A program made the position numbers and the translations under genes. From Aliivibrio_A kagoshimensis (GTDB lineage Bacteria; Pseudomonadota; Gammaproteobacteria; Enterobacterales; Vibrionaceae), in contig NZ_JAKJSQ010000008.1 of the NCBI RefSeq assembly GCF_050337105.1, forward strand, positions 1 through 64,000: DNA of 64,000 nt, read 5' to 3'. Within the stretch, counting starts at the first letter, position 1. Each line of letters begins with the position of its first letter. The notes under the pieces were generated by a model. The model saw only the letters and a program-made list of their open reading frames with translations, searched no databases and was not told where the DNA came from. Of the stretch, positions 42,854-51,861 are shown in pieces.

Positions 42854-43599
42854 CCCTATTAGGGACAGGCAACGTCGGTCATCTACCCGTTTACGGGTGT
42901 CAGTGTCCGGCGTGCCAACGCGCTCACCAACATCCGCAGTACCGAAGAGGAAAAACGTCTGCAGTGATCACCTGCAATGGCAAAACCTTACTACTGGATG
43001 CCAATCACCCCAAGTTAATGAGTCTATTTTCGCCTGGTACTATTGATGCGATACTGCTGACTCATTTTCATATGGATCACGTTCAGTCACTGTTTGATCT
43101 GCGCTGGGGGGTTGGGGAGACTATTCCCGTGTTCTCCCCGCCCGATGTGATGGGTTGTGACGATTTGTACAAACACCCGGGGATTCTGCAGTTTAAAGCA
43201 CTTGTGGAGTTTCAACCTTTCAACTGGCAAGGTATTACCATCACCCCTGTGCCGATGCAGCATTCAAAGTTATGCTTTGGGTACATATTTGAGTACAACA
43301 ACCAACGGCTTGCCTACTTCACCGACACCATCAACTTTCCTGTGCACACTCAAAACATGCTCCACAATATCGACATTGATCTTATGCTATTGGATTGCAA
43401 TCACCCTCCGCTGCTAGACACTGCATCCTGTAATCACAATGACCTCACTATTGCTACTCGTATCAAACATCAGTACCCAATTAAATCTATGGGGCTAATC
43501 CATGTCAGCCACCAACTAGACTCTTGGGCAATGGAGCATCCCGAGCACTTTACTGACCAGCTATTCCTAGCCCGAGATGGCCAAACTTTTCACTTCTGA
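42844..43599 (+). CDS. phnP: 5-phospho-ribosyl-1,2-cyclic phosphate phosphodiesterase PhnP
   Basis: 251 residues of the metallo-beta-lactamase fold. Opens the cyclic phosphate released by PhnJ. A Cys-containing zinc site CQCPACQRAH (about 20-29), the HFHMDHVQ metal motif (about 73-80), YFTDTINFP with a bridging Asp, and a final IHVSHQLD. Starts at GTG 42844 inside phnN (10-base overlap). Last gene of the operon, completing the route from phosphonate to PRPP. Confidence 0.94.
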   Translation: MQLTLLGTGNVGHLPVYGCQCPACQRAHQHPQYRRGKTSAVITCNGKTLLLDANHPKLMSLFSPGTIDAILLTHFHMDHVQSLFDLRWGVGETIPVFSPPDVMGCDDLYKHPGILQFKALVEFQPFNWQGITITPVPMQHSKLCFGYIFEYNNQRLAYFTDTINFPVHTQNMLHNIDIDLMLLDCNHPPLLDTASCNHNDLTIATRIKHQYPIKSMGLIHVSHQLDSWAMEHPEHFTDQLFLARDGQTFHF

Positions 43600-43603
43600 A
43601 CGA

Positions 43604-43638
43604 TAAAAAAATAGCCAATAAGAGACCTCATTGGCTAT
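43604..43638 (-). terminator. Terminator of the hexuronate operon
   Basis: On the minus strand ATAGCCAAT, a 10-base loop, ATTGGCTAT, then a run of seven T (43604-43610 read as A on plus). It lies just after the last minus-strand gene and between the convergent phn and hexuronate operons. Confidence 0.85.
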
Positions 43639-43667
43639 GTCAGAGATGTTTATTGGACCACTTATTA

Positions 43668-44060
43668 TTATAGACTATCCACAGCGGCTAATTTTTCTCT
43701 CTTGGCATTCATGTTAGGCACAAACACCAAACGGTCGGCAGACATTTTCTGACCATCTGGCATCGCAATGTGTGTGACAATCCAGACCACACAACCCGTT
43801 GCCAAGTTAAATAACACGCGAGTCTGACTAAACAGAGCACCGTCATTATAAGCAGGGCTGACTGAGAACGCTTCCCCCTTCCAGCTCTGTATCAGATCGT
43901 TTTCATGAATATCGTTAAGATCGCAAACCAATAATTCCGGTTCTACATCTTTCACTATTTTCATCACGATACGGCAACCTAAAGGCTGCTGTTCTAACCA
44001 GATTTGGTGCGGAATCTGTGCATCATTCCAGACCAATAGTGTATTGTTTGCCGCTAGCAT
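43668..44060 (-). CDS. Unknown protein coupled to eda
   Basis: 130 residues. I do not recognise a family. It lacks the cupin motif of KdgF, which would be an expected neighbour. Visible: a strand-rich, probably globular soluble protein with VWNDAQIPHQIWLEQQPLG near the start, LVCDLNDIHENDLIQSW in the middle and VWIVTHIAMPDG (His-x-x-Met-Pro) toward the end; no signal peptide or membrane helix. Its ATG overlaps the eda stop (TAATG), so the ribosome re-initiates and the protein is made with Eda. Last gene of the hexuronate operon, suggesting an accessory part in uronate or KDG metabolism. Confidence 0.7.
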   Translation of the reverse strand: MLAANNTLLVWNDAQIPHQIWLEQQPLGCRIVMKIVKDVEPELLVCDLNDIHENDLIQSWKGEAFSVSPAYNDGALFSQTRVLFNLATGCVVWIVTHIAMPDGQKMSADRLVFVPNMNAKREKLAAVDSL

Positions 44061-44686
44061 TAGCTCACCATGTCTGCAGCTTCACGCGCTAAACGACCAA
44101 TCTCTTCCCAGCGACCTTCATTGATCATCTTCTTATCAACCATCCAAGTGCCTCCACATGCAAACACTCGGTCAATAGCAAGATAGTCTTTTACATTTTT
44201 AGGGTTCACACCACCCGTTGGCATCAAAGTAACTTGCGAGTATGGCGCCAGCAGAGATTTCACCATGTTAATACCACCCGACGCTTCTGCAGGGAAGAAT
44301 TTCAACGTGGTTAATCCCATTTCCAGTGCCGCTTCAATGGTTGATGGGTTGTTCACACCAGGAACGATATCGATACCAATCTCTTGACACGCTTTAACGG
44401 TATTTGGGTTAAAACCAGGGGAAACAACAAACGTTGCACCCGCTTCTTTTGCCGCTATTGCTTGTTCACGATTAAGCACCGTACCCGCGCCAATTAACAT
44501 GTCAGGTTGCGCTGCTCTTAAAAGACGAATCGCTTCTACCGCGGCGTCTGAACGAAAGGTGATTTCTGCAGCAGGTAAGCCATTGTCAGCCAGAGCTTTA
44601 CCTAATGGGATAATATCTTCAGCACGGTCAATAGCGATCACTGGGATAATTTTTACGGCGGCAAGTTGCTCGATGATAGTGCTCAT
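44060..44686 (-). CDS. eda: KDPG/KHG aldolase
   Basis: 208 residues. Splits 2-keto-3-deoxy-6-phosphogluconate into pyruvate and glyceraldehyde-3-phosphate, the last step of hexuronate breakdown and of the Entner-Doudoroff path. Class I aldolase features: AEITFRSDAAVEAIR with catalytic Glu (about 38-52), GAGTVLNREQ, TLKFFPAEASGG with the Schiff-base Lys (about 127-138), and MPTGGVNPKN. Same-strand neighbour of kdgK, 32 bases after it; its stop overlaps the following unknown gene. Confidence 0.95.
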   Translation of the reverse strand: MSTIIEQLAAVKIIPVIAIDRAEDIIPLGKALADNGLPAAEITFRSDAAVEAIRLLRAAQPDMLIGAGTVLNREQAIAAKEAGATFVVSPGFNPNTVKACQEIGIDIVPGVNNPSTIEAALEMGLTTLKFFPAEASGGINMVKSLLAPYSQVTLMPTGGVNPKNVKDYLAIDRVFACGGTWMVDKKMINEGRWEEIGRLAREAADMVS

Positions 44687-44718
44687 TGAATAATTCCTTG
44701 ATAGTAAATTCGTTGTAA

Positions 44719-45654
44719 TTAATTAAAGTTAATCGTTTTTGTTGCAGCTGCTGGGATGACAGCCCCTTTATGCTGAATGATCGTTCCTGCTAATAGGTGC
44801 CCTTGCAGTGCAGAGGTTACAGGCGATTTACCGCTTAAAGTCCCCGCAATGAATCCTGCGTTAAAGGCATCACCTGCCGATGTCGTATCGACAACATGCT
44901 CCACAGGTGTCGTGGTAATCCACTCACTCTGTTCACGCTCGAAGTGCTGATACAGGCAGCCTTCCGCCCCCATCTTCAGTACCGCTTGTTTTACGCCACT
45001 GGTTTGCAAACGATTCAGAGTCATCTCATCATTCACATCACACCATAATGCGCGTTCATCATCGTTGGTAACCAATGCAATGTCGGTGATCGCAAATACC
45101 TGCTGATAACAGTGTTGCGCTTCGGCTACATCTTTCCACAAGGCTGGTCGATAGTTAGTATCAAACACTATTTGTACCTTATTGGCAGACAAACCTTGCA
45201 GCAGCGTGATCATTTTTTGTCTATCTTCCGCAGGTAATATGGCTAAACTGATACCACTTAAATAGACCATATCTACACTGTTCAGGTGCGCTTCAATCTT
45301 CGTAAATTCAGGGTGCTGCATCATATGTTTGGCGGCAGACTGGTCACGCCAATATAGGAAAGTGCGCTCACCTTGATCATCAAGTTGAATCAAATATAGA
45401 CCGGGCTGGCGATGAGGGTCGCGTAATACATACTCGGTATTTACCCCCTCGTCTTGCCAAAGCGTCAGCATGCCATCACTTAATGCATCACACCCAAGGG
45501 CACTGATGTAATCAACCGAGACAGTTTCACCAGCGGTACGCGCCAGATAGACTGCCGTATTTAAGCTGTCACCACCGTACGACTGCCTCATATCACCAAA
45601 TGGTGAACCATTCAGCTCTATCATACACTCGCCGATAATGGCTATTCGTTTCAT
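44719..45654 (-). CDS. kdgK: 2-keto-3-deoxygluconate kinase
   Basis: 311-residue PfkB-family sugar kinase. Phosphorylates KDG to KDPG. IGECMIELNG at the start and GGDSLNTAVYLAR for sugar binding, then DTTSAGDAFNAGFIAG (about 250-265) with the catalytic Asp and the anion hole GAGD-like motif. Overlaps uxaC by 4 bases (ATGA). Cytoplasmic. Confidence 0.94.
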   Translation of the reverse strand: MKRIAIIGECMIELNGSPFGDMRQSYGGDSLNTAVYLARTAGETVSVDYISALGCDALSDGMLTLWQDEGVNTEYVLRDPHRQPGLYLIQLDDQGERTFLYWRDQSAAKHMMQHPEFTKIEAHLNSVDMVYLSGISLAILPAEDRQKMITLLQGLSANKVQIVFDTNYRPALWKDVAEAQHCYQQVFAITDIALVTNDDERALWCDVNDEMTLNRLQTSGVKQAVLKMGAEGCLYQHFEREQSEWITTTPVEHVVDTTSAGDAFNAGFIAGTLSGKSPVTSALQGHLLAGTIIQHKGAVIPAAATKTINFN

Positions 45655-47075
45655 GCGTTATCTCCTGGTAAGCGGAAATATGACTTTGCATTATTAAAGC
45701 AGATATCCGTCACCATCTTACCGAGCAGGTTGATGTCATTAGGTGCTTCACCATTTTCGACCCATTTACCGATCATGTTACACAAAATACGACGGAAATA
45801 TTCATGGCGAGTATACGATAAGAAGCTACGTGAATCGGTCAGCATACCGACAAACTGGCTCAATAGTCCCAACTGTGACAACTGCTCCAGTTGACGCTCC
45901 ATGCCATCTTTTTGATCGTTAAACCACCAGCCAGAACCAAATTGTATTTTGCCTGCGATGCCGCCACCTTGGAAGTTACCCATCATGGTGGCCATCATCT
46001 CATTATCGCGTGGGTTCAAGCAGTAAAGAATCGTTTTTGGTAACTCATTGCTCATGTCCATCGCATCAAGCAGAGAGGAGAGCTGAGCGGAGAAGGTACG
46101 ATCGCTGATTGAATCAAAACCGGCATCAGCACCAAGTAACGAGAACATACGAGAACTGTTATTACGTTGTGCACCAATATGCAATTGCATTACCCAGCCA
46201 CGTTTGGCGTACTGCTTGCCTAACCACACTTGCACAGCCGTTGAAAACTGATCAATTTCAGTTTCAGTTAACGTTTCGCCAATTAGACGTTTAGAGAGAA
46301 TGGCATCCAGCTCCTGCTCTGATGGTACGTAAGCAAAACGAACCACTTCAATACCGTGATCGGCTGCCTTACAACCGTGCAGAGCAAAGTGATCCAGTCT
46401 GCGATCTAACGCCGTTAATAGGTGCTCAAAACGGCTTATCTCAACATCGGCGACTTCACCAAGCAGCTGCATATACTCAGAAAATCCACCTAACTCAATC
46501 TTAAAGGCTCGGTCTGGACGCCAGCTTGGGGTCACTTCCACATCAAAGCTGCTGTCTAATGCGATCGCTTTGTGGTGCTCAAGGGTATGAATTGGATCGT
46601 CCGTCGTTCCTCCCATGACAACATTCATCTGTTTCATAATGCCGCGCGCGGAGAACTCAGGCGTGGCCAGCAGTTCATTACACTCATGCCAAATTGAGTC
46701 GGCAGTGTCAGGGCTTAATTGTTTGCCAACGATACCAAATGGACGACGCAGCTCTAGGTGACTCCAGTGGTACAGAGGGTTTCCTATCGTTTGTGGTACG
46801 GTTTTCGCCCACGCCATGTATTTGTCATAATCTGATGCATCAGTGCCAGTAATTAATGATTCTGCAACTCCCGCACTGCGCATGCCACGCCATTTGTAGT
46901 GATCACCTTCAAGCCATATTTGGCTTAAGTTAGCAAACTGACGATCTTGTGCCACTTCTTGTGGATTTAAGTGGCAGTGGTAGTCATAAATTGGCAAGTC
47001 TTTAGCAAACTCGTGATACAAGCGGCGCGCTGTTTCATTTGTTAACAGAAAATCGTCACACATAAATGTTTTCAT
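45651..47075 (-). CDS. uxaC: Glucuronate isomerase
   Basis: 474 residues, amidohydrolase-fold uronate isomerase. Converts glucuronate to fructuronate (and galacturonate to tagaturonate). PIYDYHCHLNPQEVAQD (about 28-44) carries the metal-binding HxH; GTTDDPIHTLEHH (about 155-167), VMQLHIGAQRNNSSRMF (about 293-309) and LTDSRSFLSYTRHEYFRRILC near the C-terminus are diagnostic. Full family length. Second-last coupled pair of the operon with kdgK. Confidence 0.96.
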   Translation of the reverse strand: MKTFMCDDFLLTNETARRLYHEFAKDLPIYDYHCHLNPQEVAQDRQFANLSQIWLEGDHYKWRGMRSAGVAESLITGTDASDYDKYMAWAKTVPQTIGNPLYHWSHLELRRPFGIVGKQLSPDTADSIWHECNELLATPEFSARGIMKQMNVVMGGTTDDPIHTLEHHKAIALDSSFDVEVTPSWRPDRAFKIELGGFSEYMQLLGEVADVEISRFEHLLTALDRRLDHFALHGCKAADHGIEVVRFAYVPSEQELDAILSKRLIGETLTETEIDQFSTAVQVWLGKQYAKRGWVMQLHIGAQRNNSSRMFSLLGADAGFDSISDRTFSAQLSSLLDAMDMSNELPKTILYCLNPRDNEMMATMMGNFQGGGIAGKIQFGSGWWFNDQKDGMERQLEQLSQLGLLSQFVGMLTDSRSFLSYTRHEYFRRILCNMIGKWVENGEAPNDINLLGKMVTDICFNNAKSYFRLPGDNA

Positions 47076-47101
47076 TTTATCTCTCCGATCCTATGTGTAA
47101 A

Positions 47102-48568
47102 TTACAGTGCAGCAACAGTGGCTTTAGCACCATTGTCGATAAGGGATTGATACGCGTTTGTCACCGCTTCAATCACTTGCGCATTTTGACCAATTTCTGG
47201 CGCGAAAATAGCTTCAACAGCTAACAGGGCTGGAACCACCGTTGCATTCAGACCGTGCTGTTCGCACACGCCGCGCAACATCTCTGCCATCGGATCGCGT
47301 ACATCAATCTCTTTACCTTGCTCATCAACACCAGAAACAAAACGCATCCAACCAGCAATACCCGCAGCAAGCCATTTAAAATCAGTGCCTTGCTCAAGGT
47401 GAAAACGTAGACTGCCGCCCATGCGCTGAGGGATCTTTTGGCTGCCATCCATCGCAATCTGCCAGGTTTTATGCTTCAAGCTTGGATTAGTAAATCGCTC
47501 AATAAGCAGCTTTGCATACCCTTCAAGATCGGTTCCTTCTGGCATGGTCAGTGATGGCGCTTGTGCTTGCATCATCATATCAAGAGCCGCCTTGCGGTAG
47601 CCTTGATCGGTCATGGTGTCAGAGATATGTGCATACCCGCCTAAGTAGCCTAGGTAAGCAAGGAATGAGTGACTGCCATTCAACATACGAAGTTTCATCT
47701 CTTCGTAAGGCACTACATCATCCACAAATTCAGCCCCTGAGATGTTCCATTCAGGACGGCCCGCAACAAAGTTGTCTTCAATCACCCACTGACGGAACGG
47801 TTCACACGCGATACCACATGGATCGTTGATGCCAAGTAGATCGGTAATTTCAGTCAGTGTCTCTTCGGTTGCAGCGGGAACAATGCGGTCAACCATAGTG
47901 CATGGGAACGTCACGTTCTGTTCGATCCACTGGCCAAGCTCAGCATCGAGCAGAGCAGCAAACTCTAAAACCGCCGCTTTGGCAACATGACCATTCTCTT
48001 GTACGTTATCGCAAGACATAACAGTAAATGGAGCAATACCGCGATCTCGACGCAGTTTCAGCGATTGAACAATGTAACCCAATGCTGATTTAGGCTCTGT
48101 TGGATTGGCAAGATCAGCAATCACTAACGCGTTATTTTTGTCTAATGTGCCCGTTGCCGGATCCGCGCAGTACCCTTTTTCTGTGATGGTCATAGAGACA
48201 ATCGCCACTTGTGGTTCGGCCATTTTTTCTATCACGGTTTCAATACCGTCAAGTACTGGGTGCAGTGATTCAGTCACTGAACCGATCACTTTCACGTCTG
48301 TTGTTTGTGCGCCTTTTTCAGCCACGGTATAAAGATGGTTCTGTTCACGAAGTGAGGTGATCAGAGCTTCCCCACCGAATAAGTTAACTTCGCAGATCCC
48401 CCAATCACTGTTCGATTTTCCCGCAACCTCATCAGTGAAGAGACCTTGGTGAGCGCGATGAAACGCACCAAACCCTAAGTGTACAATACGGGATTTAAGC
48501 GCTGAACGGTCGTAAGTTGGTTGGTTGACCGATTCGTTGAGCGAGATATTGCTAATGTTTTGATTCAT
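47102..48568 (-). CDS. uxuB: Fructuronate reductase (mannonate oxidoreductase)
   Basis: 488 residues, long-chain mannitol-dehydrogenase family. Reduces fructuronate to mannonate with NADH. IVHLGFGAFHRAHQGLFTDEV (about 26-46) is the dinucleotide-binding GxGxxxR-like start; FVAGRPEW...VPYEEMKLRMLNGSHSFLAYLGYL (about 280-310) holds the catalytic Lys and the NGxH motif. The start is ATG 48568, with GGAGAG 6 bases upstream; the frame extends 12 codons further without a ribosome site. Downstream of dctM by 72 bases and before uxaC by 26 bases. Confidence 0.94.
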   Translation of the reverse strand: MNQNISNISLNESVNQPTYDRSALKSRIVHLGFGAFHRAHQGLFTDEVAGKSNSDWGICEVNLFGGEALITSLREQNHLYTVAEKGAQTTDVKVIGSVTESLHPVLDGIETVIEKMAEPQVAIVSMTITEKGYCADPATGTLDKNNALVIADLANPTEPKSALGYIVQSLKLRRDRGIAPFTVMSCDNVQENGHVAKAAVLEFAALLDAELGQWIEQNVTFPCTMVDRIVPAATEETLTEITDLLGINDPCGIACEPFRQWVIEDNFVAGRPEWNISGAEFVDDVVPYEEMKLRMLNGSHSFLAYLGYLGGYAHISDTMTDQGYRKAALDMMMQAQAPSLTMPEGTDLEGYAKLLIERFTNPSLKHKTWQIAMDGSQKIPQRMGGSLRFHLEQGTDFKWLAAGIAGWMRFVSGVDEQGKEIDVRDPMAEMLRGVCEQHGLNATVVPALLAVEAIFAPEIGQNAQVIEAVTNAYQSLIDNGAKATVAAL

Positions 48569-48640
48569 CTTTCTCTCCGTGGCCTCATCAGTAAACACTG
48601 ACAAGGCACTACTACAATAAGTGGTTACTGAAACGAGTAA

Positions 48641-49942
48641 TTAGTAACCCAATACTAAACGAGGTAGGAACAGACTCAGTTCAGGAATAAACGTTACCGC
48701 CATTAATGCGGCAACCAGTGCTGCATAAAAAGGCAGCAACGGTTTAATGATTTTATCGATAGAGATCTTGGCAACAGAACAACCGATAAACAGTGCACTA
48801 CCTACAGGAGGTGTACAGATACCGATGGCCAAGTTAAACGTCATCATGATACCGAAGTGCACAGGGTCAACGCCTAAGTCTAATGCGATTGGTAAGAAGA
48901 TTGGCGTGAAGATCAGTACCGCTGGCGTCATATCCATAAAGATACCGACAATCAATAGAATCACGTTGATGATCAACAGAATAACCAATGGATTATCAGA
49001 GATAGCCAGCAACGTATCTGCAATCATATAAGGGATATCGGCATTCGCCATTGCCCATGACATGCCCATTGAAGCGCCGACCAATAACAGTACAATTGAG
49101 GTAGTCACTGCAGACTCAAGGATAATTCCAGGCAGTTGCGTTATTTTCACTTCACGATAGAACACCACTGCCAGTGTGAAGGTGTAAAGCACTGCAATTG
49201 CCGAGGCTTCCGTCGCGGTAAAGATACCACCAATGATGCCGCCCATGATCACAACAATCAATGTAAGTGAAGGTAGCGCTTTTAAGGTGGTATCCCAAAC
49301 TTGGGCCAATGTCGGTTTTTCAGCGACAGGATAGCCGCGACGCTTAGCAATAAAGCCAGCCACAATCATTAAACTCAGGCCCATGATAATGCCCGGGATA
49401 TAACCTGCTAGGAAAAGCGCTGCGATTGAGGTTCCACCCGATACCAATGAAAATACAATTAATGTATTACTTGGTGGGATCAGAAGCCCGGTAGGACAAG
49501 AGGTAATGTTAACAGCAGCTGAAAAGTTCTCGTCATAACCCTCTTTTTTCTGTAGAGGTGCCATTGTTCCACCAACCGCTGCGGCTGACGCAACCGCTGA
49601 ACCAGAAATAGAACCAAACATCATATTGGCCATCACGTTTACGTGTGCCAGAGAACCCGGTAGTCGGCCACCCAGTACTTTCGCGAAGTTAATAAGGCGA
49701 ATCGCGATGCCACCTTGATTCATGATGTTGCCAGCAAGAATAAAGAATGGAATTGCTAATAGTGCGAAGTTATCTAAACCTGCCGCCATACGTTGTGCAA
49801 CCACTGCAATAGCAGGCTCTAAAGGAAGAGATAACATGATCGTTGCGAGTGAAGATAGACCAATTGCAAAGGATACTGGGATCCCGAGTGTTAACAGTAC
49901 AGCGAAGCTACCAAATAGTGTCAGAATTACCTGCCATTCCAT
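48641..49942 (-). CDS. dctM: TRAP transporter large permease (DctM)
   Basis: 433 residues with about twelve hydrophobic segments. Na+-coupled importer subunit. Family marks: FFILAGNIMNQGGIAIRLINFA (about 62-83), ISGSAVASAAAVGGTMAPLQ (about 114-133), SNTLIVFSLVSGG, and MTFNLAIGICTPPVGSALFIG (about 373-393). It pairs with DctQ, encoded 45 bases upstream, and with the DctP encoded divergently. Given the operon, the substrate is a hexuronate such as glucuronate. Confidence 0.94.
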   Translation of the reverse strand: MEWQVILTLFGSFAVLLTLGIPVSFAIGLSSLATIMLSLPLEPAIAVVAQRMAAGLDNFALLAIPFFILAGNIMNQGGIAIRLINFAKVLGGRLPGSLAHVNVMANMMFGSISGSAVASAAAVGGTMAPLQKKEGYDENFSAAVNITSCPTGLLIPPSNTLIVFSLVSGGTSIAALFLAGYIPGIIMGLSLMIVAGFIAKRRGYPVAEKPTLAQVWDTTLKALPSLTLIVVIMGGIIGGIFTATEASAIAVLYTFTLAVVFYREVKITQLPGIILESAVTTSIVLLLVGASMGMSWAMANADIPYMIADTLLAISDNPLVILLIINVILLIVGIFMDMTPAVLIFTPIFLPIALDLGVDPVHFGIMMTFNLAIGICTPPVGSALFIGCSVAKISIDKIIKPLLPFYAALVAALMAVTFIPELSLFLPRLVLGY

Positions 49943-49987
49943 GATGGTGTCCTTTTAAAATGATTAAGGTTTGCTTTTCAGCGAATA

Positions 49988-50473
49988 TTATTTAATTTCA
50001 ATGAGTTCTTTTACTTTCTCTGAACCGAAAACCGCAGAGTAGAAAATCATCAAGAGACCACTAATTGGTAAGCAGTAGTAGACATAACCCATTTGTATCC
50101 CTAAAGCCGGGGTTACCTGCCCCGTTGATAAGGTCTTCATTGCGAGGTTAAAACCGCCATACACCAAAACGACAGATGCGAAGAGCGCAATCGCTAATTG
50201 TATGAATATTTCATTTATCAGTTTGCGCTTTCCCGTCAACTTCATGGTTAATAAATCAATCGCTAAGTGTCGTTTCATACCAGTCGTATAAGCAGCACCA
50301 ATTAATGCGACCCACATAAAGAGATATCTAGCCATCTCGTCTGTTACTGTGCTTGGTTTACCAATGACATAACGGGAGATTACCTGCCAAATCACACAAA
50401 AAACTAAGAAAGTAGAGAGCGATATAGTGAACCACGCCAAACTTTTATTAATGTAACCAACTGCTTTGTTCAT
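49988..50473 (-). CDS. dctQ: TRAP transporter small permease (DctQ)
   Basis: 161 residues with four membrane helices (about 16-36, 50-68, 90-112, 132-152). The VISRYVIGKPSTVTDEMARYLFMWVALIGAAYTTGMKRHLAIDLL stretch (about 32-76) is typical of DctQ. Start chosen at ATG 50473, preceded by AAAGGAAG; the frame runs to 50521 but that part overlaps an operator half-site and lacks a ribosome site. First gene of the minus-strand hexuronate operon dctQ-dctM-uxuB-uxaC-kdgK-eda-unknown. Confidence 0.92.
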   Translation of the reverse strand: MNKAVGYINKSLAWFTISLSTFLVFCVIWQVISRYVIGKPSTVTDEMARYLFMWVALIGAAYTTGMKRHLAIDLLTMKLTGKRKLINEIFIQLAIALFASVVLVYGGFNLAMKTLSTGQVTPALGIQMGYVYYCLPISGLLMIFYSAVFGSEKVKELIEIK

Positions 50474-50590
50474 TACTGCTTCCTTTAAATACGACACTGA
50501 ACTAGTACATAGGTTGACCAATTATTATCAATGTCTGTGTCACTATTAAGATAATTCCAGCGAAGTATAGATAACCTGCACAAATTGTCA

Positions 50591-50606
50591 TGTGAACTTC
50601 GTCACA
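50591..50606. promoter_or_regulatory. CRP site
   Basis: TGTGAACTTCGTCACA is a perfect TGTGA-N6-TCACA. It lies in the divergent region between dctQ and dctP and would give cAMP-CRP activation (glucose control) of hexuronate uptake and catabolism. Confidence 0.75.
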
Positions 50607-50611
50607 ACAAT

Positions 50612-50659
50612 ATTGGTTGACCAATTCAGATCAAATTATCGTGACATTGGTCAACCAAT
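50612..50659. promoter_or_regulatory. Pair of UxuR-type operators, dctQ/dctP divergent region
   Basis: ATTGGTTGACCAAT (50612-50625) and ATTGGTCAACCAAT (50646-50659), centres 34 bases apart. These fit the UxuR/ExuR operator AATTGGT-NN-ACCAATT. Half sites TTGACCAAT also occur at 50515-50523 and 50675-50683. The spacing allows looping or cooperative binding over both promoters. Confidence 0.8.
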
Positions 50660-50755
50660 TGGCATTTTGTTTTTGACCAATTTGAAAAATAGTCGCACTA
50701 TCACCTCAGATTCATACCTTACACTGACGAAACAAAAATCACGGAGAATGATGAA

Positions 50756-51739
50756 ATGACTATGCGTAAAACTATCCTGACAGCAGTAATTGGTGCCGCC
50801 CTTACTATCGGTACCTCTGCATCAGCTTTTGCAGCTACGACACTGAAATTAAGCCATAACCACAACCGCGACCATGCGGTACATAAAGCGATGACCCAGA
50901 TGGCGAAAGAGGTAAAAGAGCTCACCAATGGTGAAGTCAAAATTCGTATCTACCCTGATGCACAGCTTGGTACTCAGCGTGAATCAATGGAGCTAATGCA
51001 AAACGGCGCTCTTGATATGGTGAAAACCAACGCAGCAGAAATGGAAGCATTTTCAGCAGATTATTCAGCGTTTAACCTGCCTTACCTTTTCCGTGATAAA
51101 GAGCACTACAACAGCATCACAGAAGGTGCTATTGGTGAGAAAATTCTTGCTTCTTCAAGAGAGAGTGGATTTATTGGTCTAACGTATTACGCAGCAGGCG
51201 CTCGTAGCTTCTACACGTCTAAACCAATTAATACTCCAGAAGATCTAAAAGGTCTTAAAGTACGTGTTCAACCAAGTCCATCTGCAATCAGCATGGTTAA
51301 AGGTTTAGGCGGAAGCCCAACACCTCTTGCCTACGGTGAGTTGTATACCGCTCTACAGCAAGGTGTGGTTGATGCTGCTGAAAACAACATCCCATCATTC
51401 AGTTTAAGCCGTCACAGTGAAGTCGCTAAGTTCTTCAGCTTAGATGAGCACACTATGGTTCCTGATGTTCTTGTTATTTCTACAAAATCATACGACGGTT
51501 TAACACCTGAATATCAGAAAATCGTAAAAAAAGCGGCATTAGATTCTATGGAACTGATGAAAGAGCTATGGGACAAGTCTGAAAAAGCAGAGCGCGCTAA
51601 AGCAGAAAAAATGGGCGTCACCTTTGTGACTCCAAACAAAGCCGCTTTCCGTGATGCAGTAAAACCTATGTATAACGAGATTAAGACCTCTAACCCTGAG
51701 TTACACACTCTGGTTGAAGAGATCAAAGCCGTTAACTAA
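50756..51739 (+). CDS. dctP: TRAP transporter substrate-binding protein (DctP, hexuronate)
   Basis: 327 residues. Signal peptide about 1-25 (AALTIGTSASAFA). Periplasmic receptor of the DctP family: LKLSHNHNRDHAVHKAMTQMAKEVKELTNGEVKI at the mature start, the Arg-containing LKGLKVRVQPSPSAI (about 162-176) that binds the substrate carboxylate, and GVVDAAENNIPSF (about 202-214). Similar to uronate-binding members. Transcribed opposite to dctQM from an operator- and CRP-containing region. A hairpin follows 21 bases after the stop. CGGAG upstream of the ATG. Confidence 0.94.
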   Translation: MTMRKTILTAVIGAALTIGTSASAFAATTLKLSHNHNRDHAVHKAMTQMAKEVKELTNGEVKIRIYPDAQLGTQRESMELMQNGALDMVKTNAAEMEAFSADYSAFNLPYLFRDKEHYNSITEGAIGEKILASSRESGFIGLTYYAAGARSFYTSKPINTPEDLKGLKVRVQPSPSAISMVKGLGGSPTPLAYGELYTALQQGVVDAAENNIPSFSLSRHSEVAKFFSLDEHTMVPDVLVISTKSYDGLTPEYQKIVKKAALDSMELMKELWDKSEKAERAKAEKMGVTFVTPNKAAFRDAVKPMYNEIKTSNPELHTLVEEIKAVN

Positions 51740-51760
51740 CTGAACCGTAATAACATGTGC

Positions 51761-51787
51761 AGTAGTCAGTAAAAGTTACTGGCTACT
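51761..51787 (+). terminator. Hairpin after dctP
   Basis: AGTAGTCAGTAA (51761-51772) pairs with TTACTGGCTACT (51776-51787) with one G-U, loop AAG. No T-run follows, so it may stabilise the abundant receptor mRNA rather than terminate fully. Confidence 0.5.
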
Positions 51788-51820
51788 CACAAAGGTGTTG
51801 TAACAAAAGATAAACAGGTT

Positions 51821-51838
51821 GACCAATTATAATTGGTC
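51821..51838 (+). promoter_or_regulatory. Operator palindrome before uxuR
   Basis: GACCAATTATAATTGGTC is a perfect 18-bp palindrome built from the same ACCAAT/ATTGGT halves but with wider spacing, and it includes a TATAAT-like core that could be the -10. Suggests autoregulation of uxuR. Confidence 0.65.
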
Positions 51839-51861
51839 GCTATGATTGCGTAAGTAGTGCA

